A stretch of DNA of 64,000 nt from Nitrososphaerota archaeon (GCA_016184315.1 JACPCU010000017.1:1-64000), one strand, 5' to 3'. Numbered from the stretch's first letter, positions 17,755 through 26,897 are shown. Notes: generated by a model from the sequence alone, not told the origin. Numbers and translations are program-made.

Positions 17755-17996
17755 TGCTCGGGCTATAAGTGTTGGTGTGCTTCTTTAGGGAACTCATTGG
17801 GTTCCGATGTGTCTTGGAAACTTTTGGGTGCTGCTCTGTTTGCAGTTTCAGTCGGGGTAGAAAGGGGCAAAGGATGGTGGAGAGGTTCGTGTTGCCAGTT
17901 GTTCACGCGTCGTGGCGATGTACAGGTGCGAAATCATCGCAATACTTATGTGTGAGTTTTTTCACGGGTTGTCTTCTCCTGGGGGCCTAGGACGTA

Positions 17997-18356
17997 GTGG
18001 CTATGAGTGTTGAGGATGAAGACGTTAAAGATGCTTCTCGTCGAAGCGAATCAGAGAAGAAGCCTAGAGCGAAAGCCCCGAAGCCTGCTGGTAAGGCCAC
18101 TGGGTCTGAGGGTGAAGCATTCAGGGTAGAAATAGGCACCGCGAAGCTGACCAAGTATGAGAAGGCAAGGATAATCGGTGCAAGAGCGCTCCAGATTTCC
18201 TTGGGCGCGCCTCCGTTTGTGAACATTGATGGTGCCGATAGGGATCCTATCCCTATTGCGACGAAGGAGCTGAACATGGGGGTGCTTCCAATATCTATTC
18301 GCAGGACTCTGCCTGATGGTAGGAATCAAGATATTCCTTTGCAGGCGTTGCTGTAA
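17997..18356 (+). CDS. rpo6: DNA-directed RNA polymerase subunit Rpo6 (RpoK)
   Basis: The product has 119 residues. The C-terminal core is unmistakable: [18 protein letters not shown] followed by P-I-P-I-A-T-K-E-L and [10 protein letters not shown], the assembly segment equivalent to eukaryotic RPB6 and bacterial omega. The first 45 residues are a charged Lys/Ala/Pro tail, longer than in many archaea. GTG at 17997 or ATG at 18003 may start it. It leads a plus-strand run with the YggX-like and helicase genes. Confidence 0.95.
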   Translation: MAMSVEDEDVKDASRRSESEKKPRAKAPKPAGKATGSEGEAFRVEIGTAKLTKYEKARIIGARALQISLGAPPFVNIDGADRDPIPIATKELNMGVLPISIRRTLPDGRNQDIPLQALL

Positions 18357-18425
18357 GGGCAGGTTGCTTGTTTCGGAAAGAATTATCTAGCAGGAAACCG
18401 GTTTCTTTTCTGGTTAATCTAGCAA

Positions 18426-18653
18426 ATGATTGTGTGTCAGCGATGCGGTAAGCTTAGCGAACCTCTTCCAGAGCCTCCTCTCTTTGGGCCACTCGGAGAG
18501 AAGATTCAGGGAAATACGTGTAAGAGTTGTTGGGAAGAGTGGAAGAAGATGGAGATGGTAGTCATCAATGAGTATCGTCTGGACTTTTCTATGAAGGATC
18601 ATCGGCAGTTTCTGGTAAACCAGATGAAGCAGTTTCTGAACATAAGTTCCTAG
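18426..18653 (+). CDS. YggX-like Fe(II)-trafficking/oxidative-damage protection protein
   Basis: The product has 75 residues. From residue 24 on it matches the YggX pattern (L-G-E-K-I, then W-x2-W-K-K-M-E-M-V-V-I-N-E-Y, then H-R-Q-F-L-V-x-Q-M-x-x-F-L). The N-terminus adds C-Q-R-C and a later C-K-S-C, making a possible zinc or iron site; bacterial YggX has a single N-terminal Cys. The bacterial family protects Fe-S clusters from oxidation. It sits 69 nt after rpo6 and overlaps the helicase gene by one base (TAG/GTG), which suggests translational coupling. Confidence 0.8.
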   Translation: MIVCQRCGKLSEPLPEPPLFGPLGEKIQGNTCKSCWEEWKKMEMVVINEYRLDFSMKDHRQFLVNQMKQFLNISS

Positions 18654-21235
18654 TGACTGTGATTGTATGTGCCTTGTTGAGGTATCGCTGCCCCAAGTGC
18701 AGCTCTAAGGTTGAAGTAAGACGTCTGTTCGACGGCAGGCACCTTGCTTCCTGTGCGAAATGCAGGCTGATGGATGCCGTTTCTGCTGCTCCGAATATGG
18801 ATGAGGCTTACCTGAAGTTTCTGGAACACTATGATTCTGGTCTCTGCAAGTCTTCGGAAGACTTGGATGCTTTCCTAGCTCAGGAAGGAGTAATCAGAAG
18901 CAGCAGTAACGTAAGGGCTATGCTCAAAGAGGAGACAGGTGCAGTTGAAGACCTGCCCAAGATAGTTAGCGATGCCGCGTTCTCCAAGTCTGATTACCTT
19001 GTTTCCTACAGGGAGTTGAAGGCCGAGGAGCCTGAGGCTGATGGTGCTGTGCGGGGACTGGATGTTGATGAGGTGTTAGCCGAGGCTGCTGAAGCATCTG
19101 GAATAAGCCGTCTCTACCGTTTTCAGAGCGAGGCTGTTTCGCTGCTACTGGAGGGTGAGGATGTGGTTATCGTGGCTCCTACTGGAAGCGGGAAGACCGA
19201 GGCGTTTGCCATACCTGTGATTGAGCTGGTTAGGCGGCGAGTTAAGCCTCTTGGTCCTCTGAGCCATGTGAAGGAAGGTGTTCAAGCCCTCTTCATCTAC
19301 CCTACCAAGGCGTTGGCGAGAGACCAGTTCCCTAGGCTTAGGAAGCTCGCAGACCCCGTTGGCTTGGATGTCAAGGTCTTCGACGGGGATACTTCTACTA
19401 GGGAGAGACGTGAGTTCTTGGAGTCTCCTTCGCAGATAGTTGTCACGAACTTTGATGTGATCCATTACCATCTTCTGCACAGGACGCCTTTCTCTATGCT
19501 TCTCAAGGATGTCAAGCATATTGTGGTGGATGATGTTCATGTTTACACTGGGACCTTTGGCTCGAATGTTAACTGGATCTTGAAGAGGTTGGCGAGGGTT
19601 TGCGGGGGTTTCCAAGTCGCTGCTGCTTCAGCTACTATCAGTAACCCCAAGGAGTTCTGTGAAGAGTTGTTCTCGAAGACCTTCAGACTGGTTAGGGCGG
19701 AAGGAGGGAGAAGAGGAAAAAGCCATTTCCTGATGCTTTTTCCTTCTCTGCGTAGTCATCTCAGCCTTGCGATAGACTTGGTGAAGAAGGCTTCTTCATC
19801 GAACTATCGGACGCTGTGTTTCTCCAATTCGCATCTCGGGGCTGAGTTGACTGCTTTCTACGGTAGGAGGAATGGCGTTAACATTGAAGTGCATAGAGCA
19901 GGGCTCCTTCCAGCCCATAGGAAGAGGGTGGAGGATCTGTTCAAGAGAGGTCTGTTGCCAGCTATTGCTTGTACCACTACTTTGGAGCTTGGGGTGGATA
20001 TTGGTGCTACTGACGCGGTGGTTTCAGATTTGGTTAATGTGACTAGTCTGGTTCAGAGGACGGGTAGGGCGGGGAGGAGGGGTCAGGAGAGCGTGGTCTT
20101 CCTTGCTTTGAGAGATGATGATCCGATTAGCCAGTATTACCGTAATCATCCAAGAGATTATTTTCAGGATGTTGCTGCGGGGTATGTGTATCCGGGTAAT
20201 CCTGCTGTTGCTGAGCGGCATCTTTTGGCTGCTGCGATGGATATGCCTCTTGGTGTCAACGAGTTCCCTGAGTTCATGGATGTTGTTGAGGGCTTGGAGG
20301 AGAAGGGTTTGCTGAAGAGGAGAAGCGGCTTCTTTGTGCCTGAATATCAGGCAGCGAGGAGGTTTCTGCTGGGGTTCGATATTAGGGGCGGTGGAGAACC
20401 GGTTCACGTGTTCTTTAGCGGCAAAAAGATTGGAGAGCGAGGGTTGCCGATGGCTTTGGAGGAGCTGCATCCCAACGCAGTCTATTTTCTTGCAGGGTGG
20501 CGTTACCGTGTTCAGAGCCTTTCAGTGGGGCACCCGTGGGTGGCCAGAGTTGAGAGGCTTCCGCCGAGCTATCCGTATTATACGCGGGCTGTTATGGATG
20601 AGCATCCTAGTGTGTTGAAGGTGCATATGTCTAGACGCGTTTTCGGTGTAGAGGTTGCTTACTGTGATCTGTTGATCGAGAAGAAGGTAATAGGATATGT
20701 GAATCGAGTTGTGAGTCAGGATTCTGATAAGGGTGAAACCATTCCATTGGAAGCACCTGTTGAATACGAGTTTAAGACACGTGGCCTAGTGTTTTCAGCT
20801 CCTTTTCCTGATAATACTCTGAGCAGTGTTGTTGATGAGCGTAGAGATCATGTTGCTGCCAGCAGTTTCCATGGATCTGAGCATGTCACCATCGAAGGCA
20901 CCAACATGATTAGCGGTGGTGCTGCTAGGGATATGGGGGGCTTATCGATGGGTTCGTCAGGTTTGATCTTCATTTACGATGGTTCCTTTGGCGGGAATGG
21001 CGCTACGAGGTTGCTATTCGACCGGCTTGACTTGGCGTTCAAGAGAGCACATACAATTCTGAGCGAATGCAGCTGTGAGTCCGAGAGCGGGTGCCCCAGG
21101 TGCACCTACTCGTATCGCTGTGGCAACAACAATAACTACCTTCACCGCGGCGGAGCAAAAGAAGTTCTGGAACGTATCTTGGAGGGAGAACGGACTGATT
21201 TGCCCGCGGAACTGGGTGCAGATAGGAATCGATAG
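18653..21235 (+). CDS. DEAD/DEAH-type helicase with N-terminal zinc ribbon and C-terminal DUF1998 cysteine cluster
   Basis: The product has 860 residues from a GTG overlapping the previous stop. An N-terminal zinc ribbon (C-P-K-C and C-A-K-C, about residues 14-38) is followed by a linker, then the superfamily 2 core: P-T-G-S-G-K-T at about 173, D-D-V-H at about 290 in the Walker B place, S-A-T near 325 and Q-R-T-G-R-A-G-R-R-G at about 465. The C-terminus has the four-Cys DUF1998 cluster (C-S-C, C-P-R-C, then C-G-N, about 804-825), as in MrfA/Hrq1-type DNA repair helicases that act on crosslinks and aberrant bases. The fused ribbon is unusual, and co-transcription with rpo6 hints at transcription-linked repair. 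Confidence 0.9.
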   Translation: MTVIVCALLRYRCPKCSSKVEVRRLFDGRHLASCAKCRLMDAVSAAPNMDEAYLKFLEHYDSGLCKSSEDLDAFLAQEGVIRSSSNVRAMLKEETGAVEDLPKIVSDAAFSKSDYLVSYRELKAEEPEADGAVRGLDVDEVLAEAAEASGISRLYRFQSEAVSLLLEGEDVVIVAPTGSGKTEAFAIPVIELVRRRVKPLGPLSHVKEGVQALFIYPTKALARDQFPRLRKLADPVGLDVKVFDGDTSTRERREFLESPSQIVVTNFDVIHYHLLHRTPFSMLLKDVKHIVVDDVHVYTGTFGSNVNWILKRLARVCGGFQVAAASATISNPKEFCEELFSKTFRLVRAEGGRRGKSHFLMLFPSLRSHLSLAIDLVKKASSSNYRTLCFSNSHLGAELTAFYGRRNGVNIEVHRAGLLPAHRKRVEDLFKRGLLPAIACTTTLELGVDIGATDAVVSDLVNVTSLVQRTGRAGRRGQESVVFLALRDDDPISQYYRNHPRDYFQDVAAGYVYPGNPAVAERHLLAAAMDMPLGVNEFPEFMDVVEGLEEKGLLKRRSGFFVPEYQAARRFLLGFDIRGGGEPVHVFFSGKKIGERGLPMALEELHPNAVYFLAGWRYRVQSLSVGHPWVARVERLPPSYPYYTRAVMDEHPSVLKVHMSRRVFGVEVAYCDLLIEKKVIGYVNRVVSQDSDKGETIPLEAPVEYEFKTRGLVFSAPFPDNTLSSVVDERRDHVAASSFHGSEHVTIEGTNMISGGAARDMGGLSMGSSGLIFIYDGSFGGNGATRLLFDRLDLAFKRAHTILSECSCESESGCPRCTYSYRCGNNNNYLHRGGAKEVLERILEGERTDLPAELGADRNR

Positions 21236-21659
21236 ATTGGCGCTGTCAACTTCTACCCATACGCGTAAACTTAGGTGTACCCATCATGTTATACGATGCC
21301 TGACCCGTTGAACCTCCATCGCGGTTGTAGCTTGTTGGAAATCAATCCCCGTAGCTACCCCACTGGGTGTCCCACGGTCCTGGGATCTGGCTGAATCTGC
21401 CTCTATCCTCTTGTCGGCGAATATGATCTTAGCAGGCCTAGACATGGTCAATGCTCTAAGAATCTTTGAAAAGACGATTCTTTTCGAAACATCTGTTGTG
21501 GTTTTCAACACCATCTTCACGTCGATCAAGATAAACCTGCAGCACATCTGTTTGGTGCCGTATTTTGACGGTTCCTGCAGAGGTACATCTGATGCTTGTC
21601 GATGCCGTCAAATGACGGCTCCATGTTTATATTTCGAAGATGAGGTCTATTGTTCCTTG
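21236..21659. other. Intergenic region upstream of the HTH_10 regulator
   Basis: These 424 nt hold no convincing gene. A start codon for the downstream frame exists at 21411, but its translation resembles no family up to the ATG at 21660. A minus-strand frame of 87 residues is also unsupported. The right end carries the regulator's palindrome and TATA box. Confidence 0.5.
21566..21636 (+). promoter_or_regulatory. TGACGG half-site cluster, palindrome and TATA box of the HTH_10 gene
   Basis: TGACGG occurs at 21566-21571, inverted (CCGTCA) at 21605-21610 and again at 21613-21618. The last two form CCGTCA-AA-TGACGG, a 14-nt interrupted palindrome. Immediately downstream GTTTATATTT (about 21626-21635) is a TATA box about 30 nt before the ATG at 21660. 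The position suits an operator or activator site, possibly autoregulatory. Confidence 0.6.
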
Positions 21660-22379
21660 ATGCATGAGATACTGTTCAAGATAAAGCATAACGGGTGCCC
21701 TATGAATGAGCTTTCTGTTAGGCATCCTGATCTAACTATCTCCCAATGGTGCAGTCAAAGAGTAGATGTCTTCGAAGTTAGAGGCGAAGACTCTGAGATA
21801 AGAGCTGCGTTGGACGATTTGAAACAACTCGTCGAGCAGACACACGGCCGACTAAGGTGTGAGACTTTTGACGGAGTAAATGGCACAATCGTCGCGATGG
21901 CTTCTGGGCCAAAATGCCTATGCAGCAAGATCATGAAGCTTGCCGAGTGTCCTTCTGTAAGCGATGCGGTAGAGAAACACCGCTGCTTGGAGCTCCCTCC
22001 AATCATGTATAGTGGTGGAATGGAGCATCACCGGATAGTGGCCTTCGAGGAAGAAGATGCCAAACACCTGTTCAAGGAGTTGGATAAGCTTGGCTCAACG
22101 GAAATTGCCATGAAGAAGAGGGTGACTGGCAACATGGCAAGAGACATCTTCACTGTTTCGCTCTCACGCCTCTTTTCAGATCTAACCGACAAACAGACCA
22201 CGGCACTCATCGAGGCTCTGGACAACGGTTACTACAAGTTTCCCCGAACCATCACAGTAGGAAAGCTAGCCGCAGCTAAAGGTGTTCCACGAACAACCTA
22301 TGCAGACCATGTTCGTAAAGCTGAGCGTAAGGTTCTCCAGTCCTTGGCTCCATTCCTAAGGCTTCACTTCACGAGCTGA
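21660..22379 (+). CDS. HTH_10 (bacterioopsin-activator type) transcription regulator
   Basis: The product has 239 residues from the ATG at 21660. It opens with M-H-E-I-L-F-K-I-K-H and S-Q-W-C, the usual start of archaeal Bat-like regulators. The C-terminal 55 residues are the HTH_10 domain: L-T-D-K-Q-T-T-A-L-I-E-A-L, then F-P-R-T-I-T and a helix-turn-helix around G-V-P-R-T-T-Y-A-D-H. The middle region with several Cys may be the sensor. TATA-to-ATG spacing supports this start over earlier in-frame ones. Targets are unknown; the palindrome upstream suggests autoregulation. Confidence 0.85.
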   Translation: MHEILFKIKHNGCPMNELSVRHPDLTISQWCSQRVDVFEVRGEDSEIRAALDDLKQLVEQTHGRLRCETFDGVNGTIVAMASGPKCLCSKIMKLAECPSVSDAVEKHRCLELPPIMYSGGMEHHRIVAFEEEDAKHLFKELDKLGSTEIAMKKRVTGNMARDIFTVSLSRLFSDLTDKQTTALIEALDNGYYKFPRTITVGKLAAAKGVPRTTYADHVRKAERKVLQSLAPFLRLHFTS

Positions 22380-22404
22380 CAAGCCGAAGATAACATGGGT
22401 TCGG

Positions 22405-23088
22405 TTATGCTTGGATGCGTCTTGTTTCTCTCTCTGATACCATGTCAAGGTATTCGAGGACTTCGCCGAGTGTCACGACATCGGCTCCCCTGATATGTAG
22501 GTCGCATAGGTTTGCTTTATGGGGGTTCATTCCCTTTCTGTCTGCTACGCACTCTTCTGGTAGCACGGTGTGGAAGCCGTAGCTGAATGAATCGTTGGCA
22601 GTAGCTCTTATGCATCCTCCTGTGTGTATGCCTGTGACTAGGACTGTGTCTGTCCTGAGACGTGTCAGATGATATAGTATGTGCGTGGATACAAATGGCG
22701 AGTGAGTCTGCTTCTGTAATACTAGTTCATCGGGATTCGGCTTAACTTCATCCATAACTTCTGTTGCTCTTGTGCCGGCTATGCTTGAGGATAGCGACTT
22801 TAGCTTTGTAGGGTGGAGGTCCTTCAGATCCGCTCTGAAGGCGTTTACCGTGTAGATCACGGGAATCTCTCTATCTCTAGCTTCTTTGAGGAGTAGGGCT
22901 GTGTTGGAAACTGCTCTTGCAACCATGGGGTGAAGATTTTCGCTTTTCCCGCTCTTCTGAAGGTCGATGACTAGGATTACGGGTCTCTGTCCGTATCCAA
23001 GGGGCTCCGTTGACACTGATCCGCCTTCGTAGTAGCTGTTGATCCAGCTCCATATGAAGCCCGGTGTCTGGGGGTCAACAATCTCCAT
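22405..23088 (-). CDS. Isochorismatase-family cysteine hydrolase (second paralogue)
   Basis: The product has 227 residues. Triad residues are Asp in V-I-D-L-Q-K-S-G, Lys in V-L-Q-K-Q-T-H-S and Cys in H-T-G-G-C-I-R-A-T. It shares overall order with the protein at 7817-8536, including an N-terminal extension and the conserved E-E-C-V motif, but the two are clearly diverged. It is probably an amidase for a small carbamoyl or amide metabolite. It is convergent with the HTH_10 gene (25 nt gap). Confidence 0.85.
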   Translation of the reverse strand: MEIVDPQTPGFIWSWINSYYEGGSVSTEPLGYGQRPVILVIDLQKSGKSENLHPMVARAVSNTALLLKEARDREIPVIYTVNAFRADLKDLHPTKLKSLSSSIAGTRATEVMDEVKPNPDELVLQKQTHSPFVSTHILYHLTRLRTDTVLVTGIHTGGCIRATANDSFSYGFHTVLPEECVADRKGMNPHKANLCDLHIRGADVVTLGEVLEYLDMVSERETRRIQA

Positions 23089-23305
23089 GATGTTAGGTTT
23101 GGATGATGCGGCTTCCTTATATGGAGTCGCCCCTATGGTTCTGATGATTCTTCAGGGTAGGACTGTTTATCCTAGCTGGACGGTAGACCCTCCCCTTCCA
23201 ACATTAACTTCAACATGCTGGTGAATAGCCCGCGGAGTTAATCAGAAACGCCTCCATGCTTCTCTTTAACCACCGACAGTCATGGCAGCCGCGGGAAGAT
23301 TAGCC

Positions 23306-23461
23306 TTAAGCTAGCCCCCACTGCTTGAGACGCTCAGCGCCGACTATCTTGACCTGATCTTCAGACAGGAGGTCACCGCAGTCCTTGTGATAGGGCACAA
23401 AAGCGTGGCCAGAACCCCGGTAAGCAACATCCTCTATCCGAACAGTCTTACACTTGCACAC
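23306..23461 (-). CDS. Putative 51-residue Cys/His microprotein
   Basis: A GTG-started frame opens with M-C-K-C-K and later has Y-H-K-D-C-G-D-L, giving a CxC plus HxxC set that could bind one metal. The C-terminus is amphipathic. GTG is the only usable start after an in-frame TAA. No SD is seen; an AT-rich TATA-like stretch lies about 45 nt upstream. It fills an otherwise empty gap between the isochorismatase and molybdenum hydroxylase genes. No family is recognised. Confidence 0.42.
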   Translation of the reverse strand: MCKCKTVRIEDVAYRGSGHAFVPYHKDCGDLLSEDQVKIVGAERLKQWGLA

Positions 23462-23680
23462 AGCTGCGCAGCACCAATGGTCCGATTAACGCCCCGATGC
23501 GCCTAGATAAGTTTTGCAATCAAGGTTTTGATGACTCTTCGGGCCACGGAAAGCTTTCTTGATGGACTGTTTATGTTGCAAGGGGTGTTCCAGTGTTCTA
23601 CAGGGACGATACGTCAGTACCATCGAGAGTCATCCCAATTCAACCAAAGTTAAAGCAAATATGTCTGCTAACAGAGCGTC

Positions 23681-25993
23681 TTGAGCGCGAAGAAGACGAT
23701 GCTGGGCGCACCGATCAAGCGGAAAGAAGACATAAGATTCATCACCGGGCGAGGCAGATACGTAGACGACTTCAACCCTCCCAACACAGTCTACATGGGG
23801 GTCCTCAGAAGTCCCTACGCCCACGCCAAAATAAACAACATCCATTTCAACAAAGAGAAAATCAAACCACTATCCATCTTAACAGGAAACAACAGTCCTC
23901 TGAAACCTCTCCCTGTCTTCATAAACATCCCCGGAATGAAACCATACTCTCCTCAGGCGCTAGCGTCAGGAAAAGCCAGATATGTCGGCGAACCCGTCGC
24001 AGCGATCGTAGTCGATTCGCGCTCAGATGTTGAAGACGCCCTTGAAGGCATCCAATTAGAATATGAGCCCCTTGAAGCAGTGGTTGACGCCGAGACCGCC
24101 CTGCAGACAGGTTCACCTCTACTCTACGATGAGTGGGGAACAAACCTTATCGTTAAAAGAACCGCTTCCCGAGGAGACGTTGACCGAGCCTTCCGCGAAG
24201 CAGAAGCAACCGTGAAAGGCAGATTCAAGATTGGCAGACAGACAGCAATCCCCATTGAAAACCGAGCTGTCATAGCAAGCTTTGACCCCTATTCAGAACG
24301 GTTAACGATCTGGTGCACCAGCCAGCAGCCCCACCGTACACGGGACACGGTTGCAGAAGCCTTCAACCTCCCCTTGGAGAAGGTCAGGATCATTGCTCCT
24401 GATGTGGGCGGGGGATTCGGAGTGAAATTCGGCGTCTACCCCGAGTATTTGCTGGCTACCTACTTCACATTGCTGTTGAAGCGACCTGTGAAATGGGTTG
24501 AGGACCGTAGAGAGCATCTTATGAGCGCCATTCACGGGAGAGAACAGACCCACTACTTTGAAATGGCTGCTGGGAGAGACGGGAGGATCACCGGCTTCAA
24601 GGATCACGTAGTCGCTGACGTAGGTTCACCTTCGATAATCAGTATGAGCCCTCCTGCGAAAACTCTGCAGCTGATAACGGGCTGCTACAAGCTGGAGAAC
24701 TTCAAGGTGGATGTGGATTTCGTTGCCACGAATAAGGCTCCTTTCGGGCCTGTAAGGGGGAACGGCAGGCCCGAGGCTATTCTTGTGGTGGAGCATGCAT
24801 TGGACTTGGTGGCTCAGGAGTTGAAGATGGACCCTGTGGAGGTGCGGATGAGGAACTTTGTTTCTCCTAGGGATATGCCTTATGATTCTGGGACCGGTCT
24901 CAGGTACGATTCAGGGGATTTTGCCGCGGTGCTCAAGAAGGCCTGCGAGCTGATTGATTACAACGGGCTGAGAAAGCAGCAGGAGGCGCAACATGGGAAG
25001 GGGCGAAGCATCGGCATAGGTGCTGTATGCTACGTGGAGGACACAGGGTTCGGCCCTTCCAAGACCTCTGGCCGCCCAGGTTACGAGACTGCTTTTATCA
25101 GGGTTGAGCGTACAGGCGCAGTCAATCTGTACACCGGCGCTTCTCCTCACGGCCAGGGTCTTGAGACTACTCTGGCTCAGATCTGCGCCGAGGAGCTTAC
25201 CATCCATCCGGAGGACGTGAATGTGGTTTTCGGAGACACAGAACGAGTCCCCTACGGGATTGGAACTTTCGGAAGCAGGAGTGCTGTCGTTGCTGGGAGC
25301 GCGGCTCTACTTGCGGCGCGCAAGGCGAAGGAGAAGATGCTCGCAATTGCAAGCCATGTTCTAGATGCTTCCCCTGAAAGCATGATTCTTGGTGGCGGAG
25401 TATTCATGTCTGGTGGCGAAGGTCGCAGCATTTCGTTCAGAGATGTGGCGAAGGCGGCTTATGACGCTGCTGGGCTGCCTCCGAGACTAGAAGCCGGCCT
25501 TCAGGCTTCTTCTTATTTTGATCCGCCTGCCCTGACATTTTCCTGCGGTGCCCATGTGGCGGTTGTGGAAGTGGACTCTGAGACGGGGAACGTCAAGGTG
25601 CTGAAGTATGTTGTTGTGGATGATTGCGGCAAGGTGTTGAATCCTGTTGTGGTGCATGGGCAGATAGAAGGCGGGGTAGCTAAGGGCATTGGAGGTGCTC
25701 TTCTTGAGCAGCTCAAGTATGATGAGAATGACCAGCTGCTTACTTCTACTCTGATGGATTATCTGATTGCCTCTTCTATGGATGTGCCTGAGTTGGAGAT
25801 TGATCGTCTTGAAACACCGTCTGAGAGTAATCCTCTTGGGGTGAAGGGTGTAGGTGAGGGAGGCACCATCGGAGCAGTGGCGGCTGTGGTGAGTGCGGTG
25901 CAGGACGCTCTCCGCCCCTTTGGAGGGGGTGTAGATCAAGTTCCTCTCACGCCAGAAGTGGTGTGGAGACTCCTTTGGAAGCAGACTGGATAA
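23681..25993 (+). CDS. Molybdenum hydroxylase large subunit (CO dehydrogenase/xanthine dehydrogenase family, CoxL-like)
   Basis: The product has 770 residues from a TTG start; it begins with the family's G-A-P-I-K-R-K-E-D-I-R-F-I-T-G-R-G. Cofactor-binding G-G-G-F-G-V-K-F is near residue 245, and the catalytic Glu lies in G-V-G-E-G-G near 730. Where form I CO dehydrogenase has A-Y-x-C-S-F-R and form II has A-Y-R-G-A-G-R, this protein has P-V-R-G-N-G-R, so oxidation of CO cannot be assumed; an aldehyde or N-heterocycle is as likely. FAD and Fe-S subunits follow at 26898 and 27797 with tatC between. Codon use changes visibly about a third of the way through the gene. Confidence 0.88.
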   Translation: MSAKKTMLGAPIKRKEDIRFITGRGRYVDDFNPPNTVYMGVLRSPYAHAKINNIHFNKEKIKPLSILTGNNSPLKPLPVFINIPGMKPYSPQALASGKARYVGEPVAAIVVDSRSDVEDALEGIQLEYEPLEAVVDAETALQTGSPLLYDEWGTNLIVKRTASRGDVDRAFREAEATVKGRFKIGRQTAIPIENRAVIASFDPYSERLTIWCTSQQPHRTRDTVAEAFNLPLEKVRIIAPDVGGGFGVKFGVYPEYLLATYFTLLLKRPVKWVEDRREHLMSAIHGREQTHYFEMAAGRDGRITGFKDHVVADVGSPSIISMSPPAKTLQLITGCYKLENFKVDVDFVATNKAPFGPVRGNGRPEAILVVEHALDLVAQELKMDPVEVRMRNFVSPRDMPYDSGTGLRYDSGDFAAVLKKACELIDYNGLRKQQEAQHGKGRSIGIGAVCYVEDTGFGPSKTSGRPGYETAFIRVERTGAVNLYTGASPHGQGLETTLAQICAEELTIHPEDVNVVFGDTERVPYGIGTFGSRSAVVAGSAALLAARKAKEKMLAIASHVLDASPESMILGGGVFMSGGEGRSISFRDVAKAAYDAAGLPPRLEAGLQASSYFDPPALTFSCGAHVAVVEVDSETGNVKVLKYVVVDDCGKVLNPVVVHGQIEGGVAKGIGGALLEQLKYDENDQLLTSTLMDYLIASSMDVPELEIDRLETPSESNPLGVKGVGEGGTIGAVAAVVSAVQDALRPFGGGVDQVPLTPEVVWRLLWKQTG

Positions 25994-26072
25994 CCAGTTG
26001 TTGATCTACTTCGGTGTAAGTTAAAAGCAAGTCATCATCAAAGCTGGTGTCAAGAAGAGGATGGGGTAGTGT

Positions 26073-26852
26073 ATGAGTAGAGAGATGACTCTTCTGGATC
26101 ACATCGACGAGCTCCGCGCCCGCCTCGTCAGAATCATAGCTGCCATAACCATAGTAATAGCTGCAACTTTCACTCTCAGCCTGAAGGAATTCACCTTCGG
26201 TGACACGAAGCTGATTCTTCCCTATCCTGATCCCTCTCTGAACATCTCAAGCCAGCTTATCGCCAAGCTCCGCGACGACCTGCTTCCTCGAAACGTCGAG
26301 TTGATCGTGACTGCTCCGGGGCAAGCCCTTCTTTCACAGCTGCAGGTCTCCCTTTTTCTCGGCGTGATACTGAGTATGCCGGTGATCATCTGGGAGGTCA
26401 TTCGGTTCATTGGTCCAGCTCTTTACCCCAGTGAAAGAAAGCTTATCGCCAAGATCCTTCTGCCGGCCACTGCGCTTTTCGCTGCCGGCGTATTGTTCTC
26501 TTACTTCTATATGACGCCCTTCACCATTAGATTCCTGTATGATTATGCTGCCCCTATGGTCACCAGACAGTTCATCACTATTGATGAGTTGATAGGCTTC
26601 ACATTGCTGTTCCTTGTGGCCTTCGGATTGTCCTTCCAACTCCCGATAGTCATGTGGGCTGTCACTCGCGCAGGAATAGTGGACAAGGAGTTTTGGCGCA
26701 GAAACTTTAGCTACGCAGTTATAGCCTTCGTGGTCTACGGTGCAGTGGTTACTCCTGATGGGAGCGGATACACCATGTTTTTCGTGGCGATACCTATGAT
26801 TCTTCTCTACGGTGCTACATACCTCTTTCTCAGACGAGTCAAACCCCTGTGA
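26073..26852 (+). CDS. tatC: Sec-independent protein translocase subunit TatC
   Basis: The product has 259 residues with six membrane helices. The N-terminal signature H-I-D-E-L-R-A-R-L, which reads the twin-Arg signal, is intact. Helix 5-6 has V-T-P-D-G-S-G and A-I-P-M-I-L-L-Y. It would form the substrate-recognition core of the Tat export channel. It lies 80 nt after the molybdenum hydroxylase large subunit and 46 nt before the FAD subunit on the same strand. No tatA is seen in the window, and none of the three hydroxylase subunits shows a twin-Arg signal. Confidence 0.92.
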   Translation: MSREMTLLDHIDELRARLVRIIAAITIVIAATFTLSLKEFTFGDTKLILPYPDPSLNISSQLIAKLRDDLLPRNVELIVTAPGQALLSQLQVSLFLGVILSMPVIIWEVIRFIGPALYPSERKLIAKILLPATALFAAGVLFSYFYMTPFTIRFLYDYAAPMVTRQFITIDELIGFTLLFLVAFGLSFQLPIVMWAVTRAGIVDKEFWRRNFSYAVIAFVVYGAVVTPDGSGYTMFFVAIPMILLYGATYLFLRRVKPL

Positions 26853-26897
26853 CGCTATGCCACGCCTGCGGAGCGAAAGATATATCAATAGTTCCCA

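Noticed and set aside
21284-21547. 87-residue minus-strand frame as a transposase remnant
   Set aside because: No DDE, zinc-ribbon or terminal repeat features; it overlaps the regulator's upstream region.
23593-24033. 146-residue plus-strand protein upstream of the Mo hydroxylase
   Set aside because: Most of it overlaps the clearly conserved start of the large subunit in another frame and is Arg/Gln/His-rich like a shadow translation.
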